From assembly GCF_014640975.1 (NCBI RefSeq), contig NZ_BMHO01000001.1, forward strand, positions 816,166-880,165: a DNA stretch of 64,000 bases, in the 5' to 3' direction. The notes under the pieces are model-generated. The model had not been told where the DNA came from and did not search any database. It was given only the letters and a program-made list of their open reading frames with translations. The position numbers were made by a program, and so were the translations under genes. The stretch is from Microbacterium faecale. GTDB lineage: Bacteria > Actinomycetota > Actinomycetes > Actinomycetales > Microbacteriaceae. Each line of letters opens with the position of its first letter. Position 1 is the first letter of the stretch. Positions 58,719-64,000 of the stretch are shown here, piece after piece.

Positions 58719-59731
58719 ACGAGAATCCCCTGTCGCTTCCTGGCCTTCGTCATCTGCACGGCCGAGATGCCCGTACCGATGATGATGAGCACGCCGAGCG
58801 CGACGCTCTGCCAGATCGTCGGGATGCCGACGAGGATCATGCTGTTCTGGACGATGACGATGAGCAGCGTTCCGAGCATGGCGCCCGTGAGGGTGCCGCG
58901 GCCGCCCGTGATCGCGGTGCCGCCGAGGACGACGGCGGCGATCACCATGAGCTCCATCCCGAGCAGGTTCGTCGGGTGCATCTGGCCCATCATGCTGGTG
59001 CGCACGAGGCCGGCGATGCCGGCGAGCACGCCCGCGATGATGTACAGCAGGAACTTGGTGCGCTTGACGTTGACGCCGGCGCGGGCCGCCGCACTCTCGT
59101 CGCCGCCGATCGCATAGATCGAGCGGCCGAACGTCGTGTACCGCATGACGAAGAACGCCGCGGCGACGATGACGACGAGCAGCAGGAAGGCCATCGGCAG
59201 GCTCGAGAGGTGACCCGTGCGCGGGCTCTCGGTGACGAGCAGCGAGGCCCGGCCGAACTCCGCCATCGCCGGCGGGATGTTCGGGATCTGCACGGACGAG
59301 AGCGCACCCTGCATGAAGCCGGTGAACACGTTGGCCGTGCCGAGCGTGATGATGAGCACCGGAATCGCGATCGTCGCTGTGAAGGCGCCGTTGAACGCGC
59401 CGAGCAGTGCCGAGATCACGATGACGATGAGCAGTGGCAGCCAGAGGCCGCCCTCCCAGCCCCAGTCGACGAGCATCCGCGTCGTCGCGTAGACCGCCAG
59501 GGAGGCGAGTGCGGGGAACGAGACGTCGATGCCGCCGGAGACGAGCACCATGTACGTGCCCACGGCGAAGATGCCGGGGACGACCATGGCGCCCGCGAGG
59601 GAGACGATGTTGTCGAGCGAGAAGAACAGGCCGCTGCGGGCCTGGATCGCGATCGCGAGGGCGACGATGACGAGCAGGATGTAGAACTCGTTCTGGTGCA
59701 GGACCTTCTGAAGCCTGGTGCGAGCCTTCAT
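58715..59731 (-). CDS. Sugar ABC transporter permease, RbsC/RhaP type
   Basis: A 338-residue membrane protein with about nine helices. Landmarks are YMVLVSGGIDVSFPALASL (in place of GGIDLSVG), TIAIPVLIITLGTANVFTG and VLGGTAITGGRGTLTGAMLG. The ATG at 59731 overlaps the ATPase stop by ATGA. The variant signature IDVSFPALAS is typical of permeases in RhaS/LsrB-type systems as far as I recall. Confidence 0.92.
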   Translation of the reverse strand: MKARTRLQKVLHQNEFYILLVIVALAIAIQARSGLFFSLDNIVSLAGAMVVPGIFAVGTYMVLVSGGIDVSFPALASLAVYATTRMLVDWGWEGGLWLPLLIVIVISALLGAFNGAFTATIAIPVLIITLGTANVFTGFMQGALSSVQIPNIPPAMAEFGRASLLVTESPRTGHLSSLPMAFLLLVVIVAAAFFVMRYTTFGRSIYAIGGDESAAARAGVNVKRTKFLLYIIAGVLAGIAGLVRTSMMGQMHPTNLLGMELMVIAAVVLGGTAITGGRGTLTGAMLGTLLIVIVQNSMILVGIPTIWQSVALGVLIIIGTGISAVQMTKARKRQGILV

Positions 59732-61236
59732 CGCGTCCCTCCTTCGATGGCGTCTTCGGACATGAGCTCGGACAGGCGCTCTTCGCTCGTGGTGGTCGGG
59801 TCGACCTCGTGCACGAGACGGCCGTCGCGCATCACGAGCACGCGGTTGCAGTTCTCGATGATCTCGGGGATGTCGTCGGAGATGATCACGACGGCGAGAC
59901 CCTCGCCGGCCAGCTCACGCAGCACCTGGTGGATGTCGTGCTTGGAGCCGATGTCGACACCGACGGTCGGGCCGTTCAGCACGAGCACGCGCGGGTTCGT
60001 GGCGAGCCACTTGCCGAGCACGACGCGCTGCTGGTTGCCGCCCGAGAGCGTGCTGACCGCGTTGTCCGGATTCGGCGTGGCGATCTTGAGCCGATCCACC
60101 CAGCGTTGCGCTTCGGCGTCGACCTTCGAATCTTTCAGCATGCCGACCCGCGAGACGAACCGGTCGATGACCGAGATCGTGATGTTCTTGCCGATCGAGC
60201 GTTCGAGGGCGAGGCCCTCGGTGAGGCGGTCCTCGGGAACGTACGCCATGTCGCGCGCGATCGCGTCGCGGATGCTGCCGAGCTTCGCGTGTTCGCCGTC
60301 GACGAGGATCCGCCCGGAGTCGTGGGGGATGAGGCCGAACATTGCCAGTGCGAGCTCGGTGCGGCCCGAACCGAGCAGGCCCGTGATGCCGAGGATCTCG
60401 CCCGGGCGCAGCGCGAGGTTGACGTCCGAGAAGGATCCCTCGACGCCGAGGCCTTCGAGCTCGAGCACCGGGTCTGCGGAGATCTCACCGGGGCTGAATC
60501 GTGCCTCGTCGAACTCACGCCCGGTCATGTAATAGGAGAAGCTCTTGCGGTCGAGCTCTTCGGGCAGGCACGTGATGACGTGCTTGCCGTTGCGGATGAT
60601 CGTGAACCGCTGGCTGATCTCGAAGACCTCTTCGAGCTTGTGGCTGACGAACAGGATCGCGACGCCGCGTGAGGTGAGGTCGGAGATGACCTCGAACAGG
60701 CGGGCGACCTCGCGCTTGGTCAGCGCGGTGGTTGGCTCGTCGAGGACGAGCAGGCGTGCGTCGTTCATGAGCGCGCGGGCGATCGCGATGAGCTGTTTCT
60801 GCGCGACCGGGAGCGCGTCGACGCGCGCGTCGAGGTCGATGTCGACGCCGACCTTCTCGAGCGCCTGCTCCGCCGTGCGACGCATGCGGCGCCAACTGAC
60901 GAAGGGACGCCCGGAGGAGACCTCGGAGGTGAAGGCGAGGTTCTCGAGCACGGTGAGGTTCGGGAAGACCGAGAAGTCCTGGTAGATCACCTGGACGCCG
61001 TGCGCGATGGCGTTCTTCGGAGTGAGCGAGCGGTAACTGTCCTCGCCGAGCACGATCTCGCCGCGGTCGGGCGCGTGCACGCCCGAGAGCACCTTGATCA
61101 GCGTCGACTTGCCGCTGCCGTTCTCGCCGGCGAGGCAGTGCACCTCGCCCGCGGCGATCTCGAGCGTGATGTTGTCGAGCGCCTGCACGCCGGCGAATGC
61201 CTTGCTGATGCCGCGGAGGCTGATGATGTTGTCCAA
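59728..61236 (-). CDS. Sugar ABC transporter ATPase, RhaT/RbsA type, with degenerate second site
   Basis: A 502-residue protein with two ATPase domains. The start codon is TTG 61236 with AAAGGA upstream; no ATG is available near the conserved N-terminus DNIISLRGISKAF. Domain 1 has Walker A AGENGSGKSTL (about 36-46) and LLVLDEPTTALT. Domain 2 has the P-loop LLGSGRTELALA without lysine, LSGGNQQRVVLGKWLA, and a Walker B of VLVLNGPTVGVDIG, where the usual Asp-Glu are Asn-Gly. The second nucleotide site is therefore probably inactive, more so than in the other two RbsA-type proteins in the window. Confidence 0.92.
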   Translation of the reverse strand: MDNIISLRGISKAFAGVQALDNITLEIAAGEVHCLAGENGSGKSTLIKVLSGVHAPDRGEIVLGEDSYRSLTPKNAIAHGVQVIYQDFSVFPNLTVLENLAFTSEVSSGRPFVSWRRMRRTAEQALEKVGVDIDLDARVDALPVAQKQLIAIARALMNDARLLVLDEPTTALTKREVARLFEVISDLTSRGVAILFVSHKLEEVFEISQRFTIIRNGKHVITCLPEELDRKSFSYYMTGREFDEARFSPGEISADPVLELEGLGVEGSFSDVNLALRPGEILGITGLLGSGRTELALAMFGLIPHDSGRILVDGEHAKLGSIRDAIARDMAYVPEDRLTEGLALERSIGKNITISVIDRFVSRVGMLKDSKVDAEAQRWVDRLKIATPNPDNAVSTLSGGNQQRVVLGKWLATNPRVLVLNGPTVGVDIGSKHDIHQVLRELAGEGLAVVIISDDIPEIIENCNRVLVMRDGRLVHEVDPTTTSEERLSELMSEDAIEGGTR

Positions 61237-61262
61237 CGTGGATCCTTTCCGACGTCGAGTAT

Positions 61263-61289
61263 CGGGGCGGCCGGTGTCCGGCCGCCCCG
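61263..61289 (-). promoter_or_regulatory. Intercistronic hairpin between binding-protein and ATPase genes
   Basis: A perfect 12-base stem (CGGGGCGGCCGG with CCGGCCGCCCCG) closes a 3-base loop. It lies 18 bases past the stop codon of the binding-protein gene and 26 bases before the TTG start of the ATPase gene. It probably keeps binding-protein mRNA more abundant than the rest of the operon. A short direct repeat (ACGGATCAGA twice) covers the stop codon. Confidence 0.7.
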
Positions 61290-61307
61290 GAAACGGATCA
61301 GAACGGA

Positions 61308-62360
61308 TCAGAACCCGAAGTCACCGACGTTGTCGGCGTTGATCTCGATCCAGCCGTTGCCCTCGAGGATCTTGTCGCTGCCCTCAGCGAACTGCATGTC
61401 CTCGTAGCCCTCGAGACCGAGGTCGAGACCGTTCTCGATCTCTTCGCCGTCGAGGATCATCGTGGCGAGCGAAGCCATCGCGTAGCCCGCGTCGGCCGGG
61501 TCCCACAGCGTGAGCGACTGGACGATGCCCTTCTCGAGGATGTCCTTGTTGTCGGCGGGCATGCCGGTGCCGCTCGCGAAGACCTCGCCGGTCAGGCCGG
61601 CCTCTTCGATCGCACGCGCGACGCCGGGGGCGTCGAACGAGGAGGTGCCGACGACGCCCTTGAGGTCAGGGTGCGCCTTGAGGAGCTGGCTCGCGACCTG
61701 GTAGGCGACCTCGCCGTCATCCTGCGACTCGACGCGGTCCTGCGCCTCGAGCAGCTGCATGTCGGGGTAGGCCTCCTTCTGCCGCTCGACGGCACCATCG
61801 GCCCACTCGTTGTGAGAAGCGTTGGTGACGTGGCCGACCATCGTCGTGTAGAGGCCCTCTTCGCCCATTGCGGCGGCGAGGTTGTCCATGATGAACGCAC
61901 CGTAGGCTTCGTTGTTGAAGGCCTCGATGTTGTACATCGTGTTCTCCTGGCTGGCGCCCTCGTGGGTGACCACGACGATGCCAGCGTCGAGCGCCTGCTT
62001 GAGGACGTTCTCGATGGCGGCCGGGTCGACCGGAACGACGCCGATCGCGTCGACGTCCTGCGCGATGAGGTCCTGAATGACCTGCGCCTGCATCGTGGCG
62101 TCGGTGTCCGACGGGCCGCGCTGGTAGACGTTCATGCCGGAGTCCTCGGCGTAGCGGTCGACGCCCTCTTCCATGCGCACGAACCAGGGGTTCGTCGCGT
62201 CCTTCGGAACGATCGCGATCGTGTAGTCGCCGTCGCCGGCCTCGCGCTCGCCGCCGCCGGCGTTCTCGCTCTGACCGCCGGGGGTGCAGGCGGTGATACC
62301 CAGTCCGAGCACCGCGATCGCTGCGATCGCCGTGGTCTTGAAGCGTCGCTGCTTCGTCAT
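61308..62360 (-). CDS. Sugar ABC transporter substrate-binding lipoprotein, RhaS/LsrB type
   Basis: A 350-residue lipoprotein starting at 62360 after GGAGGAC, with lipobox ITAC (Cys25). The sequence AIVPKDATNPWFVRMEEGV, QRGPSDTDATMQAQVIQDL and GVVPVDPAAIENVLKQALD is typical of binding proteins for rhamnose-like sugars and autoinducer-2. The downstream kinase and aldolase fit rhamnose or a related sugar; an autoinducer-2 role is unlikely because no LsrF/LsrG homologues are present. First gene of the operon. Confidence 0.92.
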   Translation of the reverse strand: MTKQRRFKTTAIAAIAVLGLGITACTPGGQSENAGGGEREAGDGDYTIAIVPKDATNPWFVRMEEGVDRYAEDSGMNVYQRGPSDTDATMQAQVIQDLIAQDVDAIGVVPVDPAAIENVLKQALDAGIVVVTHEGASQENTMYNIEAFNNEAYGAFIMDNLAAAMGEEGLYTTMVGHVTNASHNEWADGAVERQKEAYPDMQLLEAQDRVESQDDGEVAYQVASQLLKAHPDLKGVVGTSSFDAPGVARAIEEAGLTGEVFASGTGMPADNKDILEKGIVQSLTLWDPADAGYAMASLATMILDGEEIENGLDLGLEGYEDMQFAEGSDKILEGNGWIEINADNVGDFGF

Positions 62361-62446
62361 AATGTCCTCCAAAGTCGGGATGTGAATTGCGGGTGAGCGC
62401 GACTTCGGAATTCTCAGGCGTCGCGCCGTTGCGTGGTACAGGGATT

Positions 62447-62475
62447 TGAAGCGCTTCATAAACTGAAGCGCTTTA
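62447..62475. promoter_or_regulatory. Two LacI-type operators in a divergent promoter region
   Basis: TGAAGCGCTTCA (62447-62458) is a perfect 12-base palindrome, and TGAAGCGCTTTA (62464-62475) differs at one base. Their centres are 17 bases apart. They lie between the RhaS-type operon (minus) and the LacI gene (plus) and are standard LacI/GalR-type sites. No close copies were noticed elsewhere in the window. Confidence 0.75.
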
Positions 62476-62552
62476 ATAGTAGCCTCGGAAAGTGGGATCC
62501 ACAAGAAGCCCCCGCGTGGTGACGATGCGACGATCTGGAAAGGTGGAGTGCC

Positions 62553-63584
62553 ATGGGAGGACACGACGACTCTGATGGCGGTGTCGTGCGCCTCCGTGAC
62601 GTTGCGGCCTATGCAGGAGTGTCGAGCGGCACGGTGTCGAACACCATCAACCACCCCGACCGGGTGCGCCCGCACACGCGCAAACTCGTCAACGATGCGA
62701 TCACCGCGCTCGGTTACGTGCCGAACCAGCAGGCGCGCATGCTCATGGGCGTCACGAGCGAGGTCATCGGCCTCGTGGTGCTCGACGTGGAGAGCCCGTT
62801 CTATATGGAGACCGCTCACGCGATCGAGCGCGCCGTGCGCCGGTCGGGTCAGGTCGTCATGCTGAGCACTTCTGAGGGTGATCTCGAGCGTGAGGCCGCA
62901 CTGCTGCGTGTCCTCGCGGCGCAGGGCGTGCGCGGCGCCATGCTCGCTCCCTCCACCGCCGACATCGACACCTCGCGCTATCGCGCTCTGCCGCGCGCGC
63001 TGCCGGTGATCCTGCTCGACTTCGACGGCGGCCCCACGCACTGCTCGGTCTCCGTCGACAACTACGAGGGCGGGCGGCTGGCGGTGCGGCATCTGCTGGA
63101 TCGCGGACATACCGACCTCGCCTACATCAGCGGGCCCGCTCACATCCGGCAGTTCGCCGACCGCGCGAAGGGCGCGCGCGCCGAGCTGCGCGCGCAGGGG
63201 CGGGATCCGGATCGGCACCTCATCGAGGTCTCGTCGCCCGGAATCGGCATCCGCGACGGGCAGGCCGCCGCCGAGCGGCTGCTCGAGGGGCGCCGCCCGA
63301 CCGGCGTGCTGTGCGGGAACGACATGATCGCGTTCGGCGCGTATCGAGCGTTCGTCGCGGCGGGACTGCGCGTGCCCGAAGACGTCGCCATCATCGGCTA
63401 CGACGACATCGATGTCGCGAAGGACTGGATCGTGCCGATGTCGACGATCCGTCAGCCGATCGACGAGCTCGGCACGATCGCCGCGCGCCTCATGATCGAC
63501 CACTCCTCCGGGGATCCGGATCACGTGCACGAGCAGGTCGTGCTGCGGCCGGAGCTCGTCGCCCGCCGATCCACGGGCGGCTGA
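62553..63584 (+). CDS. LacI-family regulator of the RhaS-type operon
   Basis: A 343-residue regulator after GGTGGAG. The headpiece VRLRDVAAYAGVSSGTVSNTINHPD and hinge YVPNQQARMLMG are followed by the effector domain with VVLDVESPFYMETAHAIE, VLCGNDMIAFGAYRAF and VAIIGYDDIDVAKDW. It is divergent from the transporter-aldolase operon and near two perfect or near-perfect palindromes, so it probably represses that operon and its own gene. Confidence 0.93.
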   Translation: MGGHDDSDGGVVRLRDVAAYAGVSSGTVSNTINHPDRVRPHTRKLVNDAITALGYVPNQQARMLMGVTSEVIGLVVLDVESPFYMETAHAIERAVRRSGQVVMLSTSEGDLEREAALLRVLAAQGVRGAMLAPSTADIDTSRYRALPRALPVILLDFDGGPTHCSVSVDNYEGGRLAVRHLLDRGHTDLAYISGPAHIRQFADRAKGARAELRAQGRDPDRHLIEVSSPGIGIRDGQAAAERLLEGRRPTGVLCGNDMIAFGAYRAFVAAGLRVPEDVAIIGYDDIDVAKDWIVPMSTIRQPIDELGTIAARLMIDHSSGDPDHVHEQVVLRPELVARRSTGG

Positions 63585-63596
63585 CGGGGCAGCGGA

Positions 63597-63803
63597 TCAG
63601 GACGCGAGTATCCCGGCGGCCGGGACGCCCTCGACCAGCTGCGGCCAGTGGATCCCCTCGCCGGCGCCGATGATGCGCCAGTCCGCGCGCGCGGCATCGG
63701 AACCGTTGGCGAGGCGGGGGAAGCGGACGAGCGATACGGCGATTCGTCGACCGTCGCGGAGGGTGACGGCCGCCGAGCGACCATGCGTTTGCCGTGCGAC
63801 CAC
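63597..63803 (-). CDS. DUF2442 protein, possibly truncated or degraded
   Basis: The C-terminal part reads DGRRIAVSLVRFPRLANG followed by WRIIGAGEGIHWPQLVEGV and AGIL, clearly the DUF2442 pattern. The family consensus IHWPDLDEDI is eroded to IHWPQLVEGV. The start is uncertain: GTG 63803 gives 68 residues, shorter than usual (80-90), and it lies inside the palindromic repeat copy B; the frame stays open to 63896. The gene may have lost its original 5' end when the repeat entered. DUF2442 genes are often partners of DUF4160 toxin-like genes; none is seen here. Confidence 0.5.
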   Translation of the reverse strand: MVARQTHGRSAAVTLRDGRRIAVSLVRFPRLANGSDAARADWRIIGAGEGIHWPQLVEGVPAAGILAS

Positions 63804-63827
63804 GTGATCCCGTAGTCGCACGGCAAA
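63788..63827. repeat. Long palindromic repeat element, copy B
   Basis: TTTGCCGTGCGAC pairs perfectly with GTCGCACGGCAAA (13 bases), extended by one mismatch and three more pairs around the loop TGATCC. A further CGTAGTCGC follows at 63830-63838. It matches copy A at 46468-46518 across about 50 bases. It overlaps the putative start of the DUF2442 gene. Confidence 0.7.
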
Positions 63828-63872
63828 GTCGTAGTCGCTCGCGGGCGGGCCCACCCCGATACGCTCGAGATC

Positions 63873-64000
63873 ATGTCGATGACGAGCTCGGTTCACGGGG
63901 AGCAGCGGCGCCGGATTCTCGGCGAGATGCTCGAGCGCGACGGCAGCGTTGCGCTCGCGAAGGCCGCCGCGGAGCTCGGGGTCTCGGAGATGACGATCCG
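63873..64000 (+). CDS. DeoR-family transcriptional regulator, 5' part (continues outside window)
   Basis: Only the first 42 codons are present. They read MSMTSSVHGEQRRRILGEML, then a DeoR helix-turn-helix start with GSVALAKAAAELGVSEMTI, the typical position of the recognition helix (VSEMTIRRDL in full-length relatives). The rest lies beyond the window end. It is divergent from the DUF2442 gene, with 69 bases between the proposed starts. Its target is unknown. Confidence 0.8.
   Translation, partial: MSMTSSVHGEQRRRILGEMLERDGSVALAKAAAELGVSEMTI

Noticed and set aside
61308..62360. Autoinducer-2 (Lsr) uptake system
   Set aside because: The binding protein resembles LsrB, but the operon encodes an RpiB-like isomerase, a rhamnulokinase-type kinase and a class II aldolase, and no LsrF, LsrG or LsrR homologue; a sugar system fits better.
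1..64000. CRISPR arrays, tRNA or rRNA genes, prophage or insertion-sequence genes
   Set aside because: No regularly spaced direct repeats with spacers, no cloverleaf with CCA-type end, and no transposase, integrase or phage structural protein was recognised on either strand.

Overview
The window is a high-GC (roughly two-thirds G+C) chromosomal segment of an actinobacterium, most likely from the Microbacteriaceae. The evidence is codon bias, dense ATGA/GTGA gene overlaps, frequent GTG starts, RbsABC-type sugar transporters, LacI-family regulators and an actinobacterial-type BlaI/M56 pair. Almost every gene concerns uptake or breakdown of sugars, sugar acids and polyols, so this looks like a carbohydrate-utilisation island. 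No rRNA, tRNA, CRISPR array, phage genes or transposases were seen, and no gene-free stretch exceeds 300 bases.

Layout. (1) 1-9182: the 3' part of a GH3 glycosidase, then an operon for a Dpp/Opp-type ABC transporter, including a permease-ATPase fusion, followed by two enzymes without signal peptides: a beta-lactamase-fold serine hydrolase and a DUF1593 nucleoside-hydrolase-like protein. (2) 9208-13472: an envelope/redox group (CcdA-like, DsbA-like, a CPVC membrane protein, BlaI, an M56 protease and a sortase-like protein) with BlaI-type operators in the divergent promoter. (3) 13522-22232: a mutarotase-like gene and a minus-strand operon that reads as a full route from D-apionolactone or D-apionate to D-erythrose 4-phosphate (ApnL, SDR, ApnO, OiaC, LerI, DerI, LerK), with a divergent FadR-type GntR regulator. 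(4) 22265-29894: two MDR dehydrogenases and a DUF2291/RbsA/RbsC/RbsB-type transporter with a DeoR regulator. (5) 29941-42050: a LacI regulator, a DctPQM TRAP transporter, a CoA-transferase/SBP-like/MaoC/amidohydrolase operon, and a CUT1 ABC transporter with a Gfo/Idh/MocA oxidoreductase. (6) 42176-46428: L-rhamnose entry (MFS, LacI, RhaM, L-rhamnose isomerase). (7) 46604-54623: a LacI regulator convergent with a sugar ABC transporter operon that also carries a DUF4432 epimerase-like and a cupin-isomerase-like gene. (8) 54802-63584: aldolase, rhamnulokinase-type kinase, RpiB-like isomerase and a RhaS/LsrB-type ABC transporter, with a divergent LacI. (9) A DUF2442 remnant and the start of a DeoR-type regulator close the window.

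How the parts connect. Short palindromes link promoters to regulators. An identical 15-base FadR-type site lies before both the Dpp-type operon and the apionate operon, 20 kb apart. TGAAACGATTCA lies before the MFS gene and before rhaM-rhaA, flanking the LacI gene between them. CAAACGTTTG or CAATCGATTG sites lie at the TRAP, CoA-transferase and CUT1 promoters. TTCAATGAA lies twice before the cupin operon and again over the start codon of its convergent LacI gene. TGAAGCGCTTCA lies between the RhaS-type operon and its LacI gene. Three solute-binding-protein genes are followed by strong intercistronic hairpins. The most unusual elements are the TRAP/CoA-transferase module with its SBP-like protein lacking a signal peptide, the apionate regulon extended to an oligopeptide-type transporter, and a pair of near-identical long palindromes 17 kb apart.
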